NCBI GenBank assembly: GCA_964590435.1
Contig: CAZPWT010000071.1
Location: 41,697-105,696, forward strand
Direction of reading: 5' to 3'
Origin: WSZJ01 sp964590435
GTDB taxonomy: Bacteria > Planctomycetota > MHYJ01 > WSZJ01
DNA length: 64,000 nt
The position numbers and the translations under genes were made by a program. The notes under the pieces were generated by a model. The model ran no database searches and was not told the origin of the DNA. It was given only the letters and a program-made list of their open reading frames with translations. Positions 41,957 to 52,400 of this stretch are shown here, piece by piece (position 1 is the stretch's first letter; every line of letters begins with the position of its first letter).

Positions 41957-44839
41957 TCAGGAACTCCCGCCGCCGGTCGAGCCGCCCGCCACTCCCTCAC
42001 CACCCGAGACGCCGCCTCGACGACCGCTTCCCATGACAGACGGACGGTCGCCCGTTCCGCCTCCACCGGAAACGTCGCCTCCCGAGCTGCCCCGCGACCC
42101 GCCGCCCGACTTGCCTGACTCCTTCTTTCCTGCCGCCGCCGTCGTCGAGCCGATCGCGGTGCCGCCGCGGCCGAAGTCGGCCACCCAGCGCGTCCCGTTC
42201 GTCCCGGCGCCGACCTGCGTGTAGAGGTCGTTGAGCATGTTGCGGTGATACGTGCTGTTCGTCAGCCAGGCGCCGAACACCGAGGAGCCCGATTCCGAGC
42301 CCTGCCCGATGTTCTCGCCGATGCCACCGCCCGGATACCCGGCCACCCGACAGCGGTCCGCCGGAGTCTTCTTGTTCGCGAGCGCCGACTCGTGCGCGAA
42401 GTACTTGTTCGTCACCATGTCCGCCGCGTGCTCGCGCGCCGCCTTGCCGAGCAGGTCGTGCGCCTCGAGCGCCGCGCGGCCCATCATGAAGCGGTACTCG
42501 TTGATCGACCGGATGCACTCCTTCTCGGCCGACTGGAAGCCCGCGTGCGAATCGTTGTAGGCCGTGATCATCTTGTGCCGGTCCAGCAGGGCGCGTTCCC
42601 CGGCCGTCATGCAGTACTCGCGCAGGTTGACCGAGGAGCCGATCTTCGCCAGCGCCGCGGCGATCTCCGAGCCGGCGTCCGGGACGCCCGCGCCCATTTC
42701 GCGGAGCCACGCGTTCGACTGCTCCACGCCCTTGACCACGTCCGCCACCGCCGGGATCGACTTCGCCGCGTACGGCACCGGGTTGTCCCACAGCTCGCGG
42801 ACCTGGGCGACGGCCGCATCGACTTTCGCCTGGCCCGAAGCGCCCTTGTCGTCGTCCGAGTACGCCGTCCGGTCGAAGATCGCCCGGAGGGCCTCGTCAC
42901 GCCGGCGGTTCAGTTCCTTCTTCATCTCGCGCATCACCACCGGGCCCGCGAGCGTCTGCGAGTCCTGCAGCTTCTTGATCAGCGCCGTCCGGCGGCTCTT
43001 GAGCGCATTGACGTACTGCGCCGTCACGCGCGACTTGAGGTCCGCGCCCGCACCCTGGTCCGCCATCACGCGGCGGTACAGCTCGTAGCCTTCGTTCGCC
43101 TTCTTCGGGTCCGCCTGCGCGATGAGCGAGGCGCCCTTCTTGGCGTCGACTTCCAGCTTCGCGTACTTCAACTCGTCCTGGCCGTAGAACCCGCCCTCAT
43201 ACCAGACGAATCCGCCCGCGGGAACCGGGATGCCGCGGTGACGGGCGACCATCTGGAACGCCGCGTCCTGCCTCGACGCGTCCTTCAGCACGACGAGGTG
43301 CAGGACCTCCGCCGCCGAGTACGCCATGCCGTTCGAGTAGCAGAAGGCCGCCAGCGCCACCTGCTCGTCCAGGCTCAACTCCATCATCCGGAACCAGTCG
43401 ACCATCTCCTCGGCCGCGATCTGGTGCCAGCGCTTCGTCGTCATCCCGCCGCGCCCCGCCTCGTCCCGGTAATCAATCCCCAGCCCGTCGTCGTCCGCCT
43501 TCACAAGGAACGCGCTCATGTCGCTTCCCGCGTCGATCGGCCGCGACTTGAACCAGCCGGCGTTCACGGCGGTGACGAGCTTGTCGAAGAGCGCGGCCTG
43601 CGTCGCGATTTCCGCGCGGCGCGAATCGAGCCCGGCCTTTTCAGCCGCGCTCGCGCCGGAGATCACGCCGTCCAGCTCGCGAAGGGCCTGCGAGTAGCGG
43701 CGCGCCTTGACCAGGTCCTCGACCGTGAGCAGCGAGTCCTGCGCCCGCGCCGACAGTTTCGACTCGGCGCTCGCGACTTCCGTCGTCCCGCCCGCGAGCC
43801 GGTTGATCGCCGCCAGCTTGTCCTGCGCCAGGAACGCATACCGCGTCCCCTGGAACTTCTCGACCGACGACCCGACCAGCGCCATCGCCGCCTTCGGCTC
43901 GTCCATCTTCACCAGGCTGTTCGCACGGTTCTCCAGCGTCTCCCACGCGTCCTGTGCCGCTTTCAGCACTTCCTGCATGCGCGACTGGATCTTCGGCGCC
44001 AGCGCCGTGTCGGTGTTGCCCGCGGCGAAGCGCTTCCAGACGTCCAGCGCCGGCCCGTAGCACTCCTGGACGACGAGGGCGTCGGCGGCGGCGGTGGCGT
44101 AGTCGAACTCGGTCTGGAACTCGGCGGCCTTGCGGGCGGCCTCAGCCGCGGCGAAGGCCGCGTCGGCTTCTTTCTGGTACTTGGCGTCGCGCGCGGCGAT
44201 CTGGGCGCGGACGTCGTCGAGCATCGTGCGCGCCTTCTTGTGGACGTCGGCGTGGACGGGCTTGCTGAGAAGGGCCACGAGGGACTTCTCGGCGCCGTCG
44301 AGGTCGCCGCGGTGGATCTGCTTCTCGGCCTGGCCGAGGACGTTGCGCTGCTCGGTGACTTTGGCGCTGCTGGCGCCGTAGAAGTGATTGACGGCCCAGG
44401 CGCCGCCGGCGAGGAGGGCGGCGGAGAGAACGCCGGCGGCGATGAGGCCGCGGGCGCCTTCCTTTTCGCGGGACGCCCCGACGACCGCGGCGCGCTGCAC
44501 GTGGTCGACGCGCGGGGCGTTGACGATCTGGGAAGCGACGGGGGCGGGCGCCACGAGCACGGGGTTGATCACCGTGGAGAAGGCGCCGATGGAGATGACG
44601 TCGCCGTCCTTGAGGAGCTGGGCGTTGGTCAGGCGGCCGTTCACGGAAGTCCCATTGGAAGACTCCAGGTCGACGAGCCTCCATCCCTGGGGAGTCTGCT
44701 CGAGGCGGCAGTGGAGCCGGCTCGCGGCCTGGTCCGAAACCTGGATCGTGCAGTCCGGCGAGCGGCCGAACGTCACGGCAACCAGGTCGGTTTCGAACAG
44801 GTGTTCCTGACCGTTGGCCCGGATGGAAAGCTTCAGCAT
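41957..44839 (-). CDS. FHA - transmembrane - CAP (SCP) protein, copy 2 (CAP site degenerate)
   Basis: A 960-residue paralogue. The FHA domain is canonical: R26 (TFGRSP), S40 and H43 (SRLH), N62 (SNGTSVNG). One helix spans about 130-151. The helical extracytoplasmic part includes GWFKSRPIDAGSD and GRGGMTTKRWHQIAAEEM. The CAP domain has REHAADMVTNKYFAHES and GGIGENIGQG, but the usual GHHRNML is TYHRNML, so the cavity His is Tyr. A Gly/Ser-rich tail ends the protein. It should still read phosphothreonine inside while any CAP activity outside is doubtful. Confidence 0.85.
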   Translation of the reverse strand: MLKLSIRANGQEHLFETDLVAVTFGRSPDCTIQVSDQAASRLHCRLEQTPQGWRLVDLESSNGTSVNGRLTNAQLLKDGDVISIGAFSTVINPVLVAPAPVASQIVNAPRVDHVQRAAVVGASREKEGARGLIAAGVLSAALLAGGAWAVNHFYGASSAKVTEQRNVLGQAEKQIHRGDLDGAEKSLVALLSKPVHADVHKKARTMLDDVRAQIAARDAKYQKEADAAFAAAEAARKAAEFQTEFDYATAAADALVVQECYGPALDVWKRFAAGNTDTALAPKIQSRMQEVLKAAQDAWETLENRANSLVKMDEPKAAMALVGSSVEKFQGTRYAFLAQDKLAAINRLAGGTTEVASAESKLSARAQDSLLTVEDLVKARRYSQALRELDGVISGASAAEKAGLDSRRAEIATQAALFDKLVTAVNAGWFKSRPIDAGSDMSAFLVKADDDGLGIDYRDEAGRGGMTTKRWHQIAAEEMVDWFRMMELSLDEQVALAAFCYSNGMAYSAAEVLHLVVLKDASRQDAAFQMVARHRGIPVPAGGFVWYEGGFYGQDELKYAKLEVDAKKGASLIAQADPKKANEGYELYRRVMADQGAGADLKSRVTAQYVNALKSRRTALIKKLQDSQTLAGPVVMREMKKELNRRRDEALRAIFDRTAYSDDDKGASGQAKVDAAVAQVRELWDNPVPYAAKSIPAVADVVKGVEQSNAWLREMGAGVPDAGSEIAAALAKIGSSVNLREYCMTAGERALLDRHKMITAYNDSHAGFQSAEKECIRSINEYRFMMGRAALEAHDLLGKAAREHAADMVTNKYFAHESALANKKTPADRCRVAGYPGGGIGENIGQGSESGSSVFGAWLTNSTYHRNMLNDLYTQVGAGTNGTRWVADFGRGGTAIGSTTAAAGKKESGKSGGGSRGSSGGDVSGGGGTGDRPSVMGSGRRGGVSGGEGVAGGSTGGGSS

Positions 44840-44884
44840 CGTCGCGTCCTCAAAAGGTCGTGAAGGCCGTTTCGCGGCCCTGAT

Positions 44885-47800
44885 TTATTTCTTTTCCCCG
44901 CCGGCGTCGCCTGCAGGCTTCTTGCCGTCCCCGTCCTGGTTGCCGACTCCCCCATCATACGGGGTCGTGCCCGTGCATTTGCCTTCGGGTTGCTTGTAGG
45001 GACTCTCGGGTTTCTTGCCGTCGGTCGCCCCGGTCTTGTCCCCGGCTCCCGCCGGCTTGTTCCCCGCGCCCGGGCCGTCGCCACGCTTCGGCAGGCCGTC
45101 GACGCCCGCGCGGACCGGGTTCTTCGGCGTGACGCCGCCGGAGGCCGCCTTGCCGTCATCGGCCTTGCCGCCGAGGTGGCTCGTCGACCGGCCGAGGTTC
45201 TCGGTCCACATCGTCCCGCCCACGCAGCCGAGCCCGATGTGGTTCCAGCCGTCGGACAGCATGTTGCGGTGGTGGCCGCTGGAGTTGTACCAGCCCGTGA
45301 ACGCCGCCCGCGCGTCGCCGTACCCCGTCGCGATGTTCTCGCCGACCGGGCCCGTGTACCCCTCGATCTTCGCCCGGTCCATCGGCGTCCGCATCCGCGC
45401 CGTCGGCGACTCGTGGGCGAAGTACGCCAGGTCCACCATCTCCTGGCTGTGCTTCTTCGCGCACTTGCCCAGCATGTCGTCCACCTCGAGGCAGGCGCGC
45501 CCCATCATCTCGCGGTACTCGTTCGTGATCTTCGCGCACTCCAGCTCCACGCCCGCCATCTGCGTGTCGCCGCCCGTCTTGTTGTACGCGAACACCTTCT
45601 TGTTGTAGTCCCTCAGCTTCTGCTCCGTCTTGTCCAGGCACACGTTCTTCAGGTTCAGCGTCTCGTTCACGTGCCCCAGAAGCAGCTCGTACTCCTCCAT
45701 CGCCGCCTCGTCCCCCGACTCTCCCATCTCCTTCAGCCAGGCGTTCGTCTTCTCCCCCGCCTCCACCAGCACCCGCACGCCGTCGTCCAGGCGCGCCACC
45801 ACCGCCAGCGGCTTGTCCCACAACTCCCTCACCAGCGCCACCGCGTCGTCCACCTTCGGCTGCCCCTCGATCCCGTGGTTCTCGTCGGGATAAATCGTCT
45901 TGTCGTAGATGATCGCCAGCGCCGCCGCACGGCGCTTGTTCAGCTCGCGCTTGAGGTCCTGAAGCGCCTTGAAGTTCGCGATGTTCTGCGAGTTCGAGAG
46001 GCCCTTCATGATCCCCTGGCGCTTCTCCTGCAGCGACGCCACGAAGTAACCGGTCGCCTTGGCCTTGAACTCCGCCTCGAGGCTCGCGTCGCCGGCGAGT
46101 TCCTTGTAGACCGCGTAACCCTGGTCCGCCTGCTTCGCGTCGATCTTGCCGATCAGCTCCGCGCCCTTCTTCGCCTTGTGGTCCAGCTTCGCGTACAGGT
46201 ACTCAGTGTGGGTGTACCAGCCGCGCTCGAAGTACACGAACCCGTCGCTCGGCACGCCCATCGCACGGACGCGGGCGATCAACTGGTACGCCGGGCCCTG
46301 CATCGAGCCCTGCCCCTTGATGACCTCGTTGATGACGTCCGCGCCGTCCTGCGGCATGCGGTTGTCGTAGCAGAACGCCGCGAGCCCCAGCATCTCCATC
46401 TCGTCGAGCTTGAGCAGGCGGAAGTACGACAGCATCTCCGGGCCCGGGACCTGCACCCAGCGCCGCCCCGTCGTCCCGCCCTTCCCCGTCTGGTCCTTGA
46501 ACTCGATCGACACGCCCTGGTCCGACGCCTGCGCCAAATATCCCGTCACGTTCCCGCCCAGGTCGATCGCGTGGTCCTTCATCGCGCCCGTGTTGATCGC
46601 CGCCAGCAGCTTCCGGAAAATCCCCGCCTCGCGCGCGATGTCCTCGCGCCGCGCCGCGAACGCCGCCCGGTCCTTCTCGGCCAGCGCCCCCACCACCCGG
46701 TCGTACGCCTTCAGCGCCGCGTCGAACTGCCGAGCCTTCACCAGGTCGTTCACCGCCAGCATCGACTCCTGCGCCTGCGCCGACATCTCCGGCGCCCCCG
46801 ACGCATACGCCGCGTTCAGCCCCGACAGCCGGCCGATCCCGCGCACCTTCGACGCCACGTCGTACGCATACCGCGTCCCCGCAAACCGGTCCTGCGCGTC
46901 CGCCAGAAGCGCCATCGCCTCCGCGTACTTCTCCGACTTCACCAGCGAGTTCGCTTCCGCCTCCAGCAACTCCCACGCGTCCGACGCCTGGCCCAGCGCG
47001 GTCTTGAGAAGCGCCGCCATGCGGTCGTGCATGTCGCCTTCGGGGCTGTCGATCAGGAAGCGCTTGGCCTCGTCGACGGCCGCCGCGAAGTCGTGGCTCG
47101 CGAGGAACGCCTCGACCAGCGTCCGCGCCGTGTCGAACCGGGCCGCGGCCCCCGCGGCCTGCTGGCGCGCGAGCAGCTCCGCGATCCCCTTCTCGTGCAT
47201 CCTCGCCGCCTCGGTCTCCTTCTTCGCGATCACGCCCTTGAGTTCGTCCACCTTGGCGGAAGCGCGCTTGGCGAGGTCGGCGTCGGGCTTGCTGCCGAGG
47301 AAGTTCTGGAGCTTCTCGACGGCGGCGGGGAGGTCGCCCCCGTCCGCGACGCGAAGGGCGTCGTTGAACGTGGCCTCCTGTCCGTCGCGACGGGCCCACT
47401 CGCCGCGCATGTGATTGAGCGAGATCACGCCGGCGATGAGGACCGCGGCGGCGATGCCGGACTTGACGAAGAGTGACGTCATACGGCGGCTCGCCTCGGC
47501 GGGCGAAGCGGCGACCGCGGGTGCATCGTGCGTCGTGCGGACGTGGTGCGCGGGCTTGGCCGGCGTCGTGTCGACGACGGTCTTCTCGATCGGCTCATCG
47601 TGCTTTTTCGCGGGGATCTTCACCGCGGCGGCCTGCTCGGGCTCGAACACGAGCTCGAACGCGCCGATCGAAATGACGTCGCCCGCGACCAGCGCGTGGG
47701 CGTTCACCTTCGTTCCGTTCACCGTCGTCCCGTTCGACGACTCGAGGTCCACGAGCTTCCAGCCGGCATCCGTCCGCCGGATCTCGCAGTGATTTCGGCT

Positions 47801-47917
47801 CGCCTTGATGTCCTTGACCTGGATCGTATTGGAAGCGACGCGGCCGAGGGAGATGACGTCCTGGGAGAAGGAAAACTTCTCTTCGGCGCCTTCAAAGCGA
47901 ACGAGCAGGTGAACCAT
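44885..47917 (-). CDS. FHA - transmembrane - CAP (SCP) protein, copy 3 (both sites intact)
   Basis: A 1,010-residue paralogue, first of the three in transcription order. FHA residues are canonical: R26 (SLGRV), S40 and H43 (SRNH), N62 (SNGTTVNG). The helix is at about 149-168. The extracytoplasmic region is helical with the shared GKGGTTGRRWVQVPGPEML block. The CAP domain is complete: KKHSQEMVDLAYFAHESP, GPVGENIATG, WYNSSGHHRNML, WTENLG. A Lys/Gly/Pro-rich tail follows. The ATG (MVHLLVRFEG) is preferred to one 32 codons upstream because it aligns with the other copies and has CGGAGG upstream. Confidence 0.87.
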   Translation of the reverse strand: MVHLLVRFEGAEEKFSFSQDVISLGRVASNTIQVKDIKASRNHCEIRRTDAGWKLVDLESSNGTTVNGTKVNAHALVAGDVISIGAFELVFEPEQAAAVKIPAKKHDEPIEKTVVDTTPAKPAHHVRTTHDAPAVAASPAEASRRMTSLFVKSGIAAAVLIAGVISLNHMRGEWARRDGQEATFNDALRVADGGDLPAAVEKLQNFLGSKPDADLAKRASAKVDELKGVIAKKETEAARMHEKGIAELLARQQAAGAAARFDTARTLVEAFLASHDFAAAVDEAKRFLIDSPEGDMHDRMAALLKTALGQASDAWELLEAEANSLVKSEKYAEAMALLADAQDRFAGTRYAYDVASKVRGIGRLSGLNAAYASGAPEMSAQAQESMLAVNDLVKARQFDAALKAYDRVVGALAEKDRAAFAARREDIAREAGIFRKLLAAINTGAMKDHAIDLGGNVTGYLAQASDQGVSIEFKDQTGKGGTTGRRWVQVPGPEMLSYFRLLKLDEMEMLGLAAFCYDNRMPQDGADVINEVIKGQGSMQGPAYQLIARVRAMGVPSDGFVYFERGWYTHTEYLYAKLDHKAKKGAELIGKIDAKQADQGYAVYKELAGDASLEAEFKAKATGYFVASLQEKRQGIMKGLSNSQNIANFKALQDLKRELNKRRAAALAIIYDKTIYPDENHGIEGQPKVDDAVALVRELWDKPLAVVARLDDGVRVLVEAGEKTNAWLKEMGESGDEAAMEEYELLLGHVNETLNLKNVCLDKTEQKLRDYNKKVFAYNKTGGDTQMAGVELECAKITNEYREMMGRACLEVDDMLGKCAKKHSQEMVDLAYFAHESPTARMRTPMDRAKIEGYTGPVGENIATGYGDARAAFTGWYNSSGHHRNMLSDGWNHIGLGCVGGTMWTENLGRSTSHLGGKADDGKAASGGVTPKNPVRAGVDGLPKRGDGPGAGNKPAGAGDKTGATDGKKPESPYKQPEGKCTGTTPYDGGVGNQDGDGKKPAGDAGGEKK

Positions 47918-47919
47918 CG

Positions 47920-48187
47920 AATGCCTCCGGTGAGGAAGAGAGAGGGGCTGAGCGGAGGGGGTAAGAGCAAAGGGTGTGCCCGGGGGCGAGGAAGTTGCGC
48001 CATCGCAAGTCATTGTCCATATTCGACTTACAGAAGTGATAGGATTCTGGTAGCTGCCTGTTTGTTCACCCGGACTTACTTCAATGGCTCATCGAAGCCC
48101 GCACAAGAATATCACAACTCATTGACACATATACGGTTAAGTCGCAACGACGCACATCTGTTCAGTCCAGCTTACAAATTCCCCACC
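47920..48187. other. 268-bp AT-richer spacer upstream of the FHA-CAP genes
   Basis: The part from about 48005 to 48180 is clearly less GC-rich than its surroundings, contains no plausible ORF, and presumably holds the promoter of the FHA-CAP run, although I see no good -35/-10 pair in minus sense. It carries AAGTCATTGTCCA at 48007-48019, a 13-mer also present in the other AT-rich spacer (58171-58357). A non-coding RNA cannot be excluded. Confidence 0.5.
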
Positions 48188-49105
48188 CTACCTCGCCAGC
48201 ACCGAGACCATCCCCTCTAGAAACACCCGGCGAATCGCATCATACCCCCGGTCGTTCGGATCCTCGAGATTCGAGTAGTACCAGTAGTGCGGATCCTTCG
48301 CATCGTAGTGCTTAGCCCACGACTGCGTGCAGTGAATCCCGTGCCCGAGCAGCACACCCTTCATGTCCACGAGATGCACGTGCTCGTGCCGCTTCGCAAC
48401 GCGCTCGATCACCTCGTTGTACGCGCCCAGGATCTTCAGCCCGTCCGCCCACGCGGGCAACCCCGCGTTCGCGATGTCCCCTTCCCCGTCCGTCGGGTCG
48501 AAAATGTTCGCGAGGAACACGTGGCACCCGCCGGGAAATTTCTTCCTGAGGAGATCCATCATCTCGTCGAGACGCCGCTCGAACGCCGCGATCCAAGGCT
48601 GCGCCTGCTCCGCCGTCGCGCCGTACATCGCCCCCTCGCGCGGCGGCGTCCGGCCGTAGTTGTGGATCACGTCGTTGCCGCCGGTCGTGATGACGACGAT
48701 GCCGAGCGTCTCCTGCGAGGCGACGGTCAGCCTGCGGATGTCCTCGATATGTTCGAGCGAAGTGCTCCCGCTGATCGACAGATTCCGCGCGGTGATGCGC
48801 GGCAAGACGCGCTGGAGGCAGAGGCCTTTCATGTCGTCCCACTCGTCCTGCGGGTTCCGGAACAGCCGGTCGAAGTATGAGTGCCCCGGCGTGGACCCGT
48901 AGCCCGCCGTGACGCTGTCGCCAAGGCCGAGCAGGACGGCGGGCCGGTCGCTCCAGGCTTTCTCGAACGGCTCCCGGGCGACGGCAGGTCCCGCGGGTCC
49001 CTTTCCAACCGGGCGCGAGTACCAGTAGTGGACATACGCCGCGACCGCGGTGATCGAGGCCACCGCGGCAGCGCCGAGGGCGATCAGTCGACGTTTCAGG
49101 GACAT
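48188..49105 (-). CDS. SGNH/GDSL-fold hydrolase-like protein
   Basis: A 305-residue exported or membrane-anchored protein (hydrophobic N-terminus 7-24). SGNH block I is LGLGDSVTAGYG with the nucleophile Ser, block II is NLSISGSTS and block III TTGGNDVIHNYG. In block V the catalytic DxxHP is replaced: NLEDPNDRGYDAIRR has Asp where His is expected. Such proteins are normally esterases or lipases acting on acyl groups; loss of the His makes activity uncertain. It precedes the FHA-CAP genes on the same strand with a 270-bp gap. Confidence 0.8.
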   Translation of the reverse strand: MSLKRRLIALGAAAVASITAVAAYVHYWYSRPVGKGPAGPAVAREPFEKAWSDRPAVLLGLGDSVTAGYGSTPGHSYFDRLFRNPQDEWDDMKGLCLQRVLPRITARNLSISGSTSLEHIEDIRRLTVASQETLGIVVITTGGNDVIHNYGRTPPREGAMYGATAEQAQPWIAAFERRLDEMMDLLRKKFPGGCHVFLANIFDPTDGEGDIANAGLPAWADGLKILGAYNEVIERVAKRHEHVHLVDMKGVLLGHGIHCTQSWAKHYDAKDPHYWYYSNLEDPNDRGYDAIRRVFLEGMVSVLAR

Positions 49106-49148
49106 GGGGTCGCACCTTTCGATGCCGTGAGTCGCGGGCGGTCACACC

Positions 49149-49430
49149 TCAACAACAGTTGGTGAACGCCTGATAGAAGAACGCGCCCCAACTGGCGACG
49201 AGGCACGCGACAACCGCGCAGCCCACCGGGCGAGCACGGTGGATCCGATTCGCGACCCAGGGAAGTGCCAGCGTGCATAGCACCGCAAACCAGCCGCCGC
49301 CCGGAACACCGCCGGAAACTCCGCGCCGAGGGGTGCCAAGAAACACCCATGGAACCAGCAGCGCAGCCCCGCCCCACAACATCGCCGCCAGCACGTTTGC
49401 GCTAATTGTGTTGTTCTCTTCCATCCTCAT
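49149..49430 (-). CDS. Small membrane protein of unknown function
   Basis: A 93-residue protein with two or three helices (VLAAMLWGGAALLVPWVFLG, WFAVLCTLALPWV, VGCAVVACLVASWGAFFYQA) and ending TNCC. GGGGAG lies 7 bp before the ATG at 49430. I do not recognise a family. It sits between the giant polytopic membrane protein and the SGNH gene, with short gaps, and is probably co-transcribed with them. Confidence 0.55.
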   Translation of the reverse strand: MRMEENNTISANVLAAMLWGGAALLVPWVFLGTPRRGVSGGVPGGGWFAVLCTLALPWVANRIHRARPVGCAVVACLVASWGAFFYQAFTNCC

Positions 49431-49442
49431 GTTCGCGCTCCC

Positions 49443-49463
49443 CTCGCAACCCGCAACTCGCAG
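49443..49463. repeat. Heptamer tandem repeat (CTCGCAA type, 3 units)
   Basis: Units CTCGCAA, CCCGCAA, CTCGCAG on the + strand, lying entirely in the 33-bp gap between the stop of the giant membrane protein (49464) and the ATG of the small membrane protein (49430). In mRNA sense the last unit merges with the ribosome-binding sequence GAGGGGAG. Confidence 0.75.
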
Positions 49464-52400
49464 TCACTTCCACGAAGCCAGGTAAGCCTCAACCACCTTC
49501 CTCACCGCCTCGCCTTTGCCTTTCAGATACCAACTCCTCCGGATCTCGAACACCGCCACGAACCCGATCAGCGCGGCCCCGACGACCAGGATCCACCACG
49601 CCGCCGACAGCTCACGTTCCACCATCCACTCCACCGCCTTCACCACCACCAGCCCCACCAGCCCGCCGATCCCCGCAACCGCTTCCGCCTTCCGCCGCGC
49701 CAGCACCCCGGCCACCAGCACGCCGGCGCTTCCCGCCAGCGCGTAGGGCAGGTGGAGGTGTTCGGACGGGGGAAGCGCAAGGAGCAGCGACGGGACGAGC
49801 GCGGCGGCGACGGCGAGGAGGCGGACGCTGGCGATCTGTTCATGAACGGTGGCGGCGAGGCGGCGCGCCCAGTCGCTGAGCGTGGCCTCGACGATCGGCC
49901 CCTGCGGCGTGTCGGTGACGACGCGCGCGGTGCGGCGGGCGGCGAAGTGCGACCAGGCGAGGATGGCGAGGGCGGGCGGGAACGTGTAGGCCTCGAGGGT
50001 GTGGACGTGGAAGTGCTGGAGGGCGAGGTAGAACTCGGCGACGGCGGCGCATCCGGTGACGGCCCAGAGGTACGGCTGGCGGCGGATCGCGGCGGAAATG
50101 GCGGCCGCGGCGGCGGCGACGCCGATCGAGATCATGCCGGGGACGAGGTCGACCTCGGCGCCGGTGGGGCCGACGAACGCCCAGACGATGGCGGAGAACC
50201 CGAGCGCTCCGGCGGCGGCGAAGACGGCGTGGCACGGAGTGCGCGAGCCGGCGAGCGACGCGGCGAGCGCTTCAACGGATGCGAGCGAGACGAGAAGCGG
50301 CGCGGCGATGCGGACGTCGAGGCCGGCGTGGACGAGGAACGCGGTGATCGACGCGTTGAACAGGAGCGCCGCGGCGCCGGCGAGCGTGGCCGGGGCAAAG
50401 CGGACGGCGCTTCCCGCGGCGGCCGCGCAGATGAGGGCGGTGACGGCGAAGGACAGCGGGCCGTGCAGGAGAGAGTAGCTGAGGGCGATCGCGAGGGCGG
50501 CGGCGGAAGTGGCAGCCCAGGGTTTGCCCTGGGGGAGGAAGTGCGCGTACGCGCCGAGAGCAACGAGCGCGGCGGGGACGGCGGCGCAGGCGACGGGGAC
50601 CCACTCGGGCCTGAGGGGCAGGTGGTGGGCGAACGCGGCGGCGGCGGAGCAGGCGAGTGCGGCGAACGCGGCGGCGGTGGCTTCGCGCTGCGGGCCGTAG
50701 CAGGAGAAGACGAAGGCCGGGGCGGCGGCAAGCGTGGCCACGATTGCGAACTCGAGCGAGGAGCCGGACACGGCGCCGAGGACGACGGCGACGCCGAGCG
50801 CGGAGGCGCCGGTGAGGAGCCACGGGTACGCCTGCGCGCGTTCGCGAAGCGCGCGACCCGCGAGCGCGAACGCAGCCGGGACGAGCCCGCACGCCGCCGC
50901 GAGCCACGGCGCGGGCACGTGCGCGGCGTGCGCGAGGCAACCGGCGGAGATGCTGAGAAGCGCCGCCGCCGCAGCGGACGCCGCTTCCTTCGCCGGGCCC
51001 GTGAAGGCGAGGAGCATCGCGGGGACGGCGGCGACGGCGGTCGCGGCCGCGACGGAGGAGAAGCCGCCGGGAAGCGACCGCGCGATGGCGATCAGGACGC
51101 CCGCCGCGCCGAGCGTGATCCACGGGAGCCCCTGCTCGCCCTTCGCGCGGAACGCGCCGGCGAGGACGAACGCCGCCGGGACGACGGCGCACGCGGCGGC
51201 GCGGTACTCCTCCTTCACGCCGGCCAGGATGACGACGAAGAACGAAGCGCCCATGGCCAGGACCGACCCGATCCCCGACCACGCCGCGGGCTCGAGCGGC
51301 TCGTCCTCCGCTTTCGGGCGGAATCCCAGCGCCAGCGCGGCCGCGGCCATCAGCCCGATCGTGAGCGCCGGAAGCGCCGCGCCGGGGGCGACCCACGACG
51401 CCTCGAGCATGAGCAGGCGCCCGACTTCGACCGCCGCGACGAGCCCGACGCCGCCCATCAGGCAGAGGCGCTTCCGCGCTCCCGCGACGACGAACGTCCC
51501 GGCGGCGGCCGGCAGGAAGGCCAGCGCGCCGGCGACGAAGGAGCGCGGGAAGGCGAAGAGGATCTCCGAGGTGGAGGCCCAGGACGCGGCGAAGAGCAGG
51601 CCGCCGAGGGCGAACGCGATTTCGGCGGAGGTGAACAGGCCGAGCGCGAGCGTCAGCGCGCCGGAGGCTGCGAGGGCCGAGGCGCCCTCGGGGCGCGCCC
51701 AGAACAGGATGCCGGCGAGCGCGGCGGGGATGGCGGCGACGCCGCCCATGATGCGGACCGGGCCGCGGACGGCGTCGGACGCGCGCCCCGTGGCGAGCAC
51801 GGCGGCGAAGCACGCGCCGGCGACGAGCGTCGGCATCCACGCGCCGGCCAGGCCGAGGGCGTGCGCGGCGAAGACGAGCGCGGCGAGCAGCGACGGCTGC
51901 GCTCCGTAGAGGAAGTGCGGCTCGCGGCGGACGCGGGCGAACAGCAGGGCGAATCCGGGAAGCGCCATCGCGAGCGCGCCCTTCCAGGCGAAGTCCCCCC
52001 AGTACCACGGCAGGTGCGCCGCGACGCGCGCGTCGACGAACTCCGTCAGCGCCGAACCGGGGTTGCAGCAGAGCAGGAAGGACAACACGTGGGCGAAGTA
52101 CGCCACCGGCGTCGCCGCGCGCGAGAAGACGTTTTTCCCGCGGCCGAGCGCGTACAGCGCCGCGGCGTACGCGCCGAGACCGACGGGCAGCCAGCCCACC
52201 GGCAGGTGCAGGAGCCGCCGGATCGCGAAGAACGCCACGCCCGGCAGCACGAACGACACCAGCGCCCACGGCTGCTCGTCGCGCTTCCAGGCCGTCACCG
52301 CCAGCACCGGCGCGGCGATCGCCGCGAACAGCAGCAGCGCCTGGTCGGCGCGCGGGAACCCGGCGGTTTCGTACCCGACGACCGCCATGATCCCGGCGAT

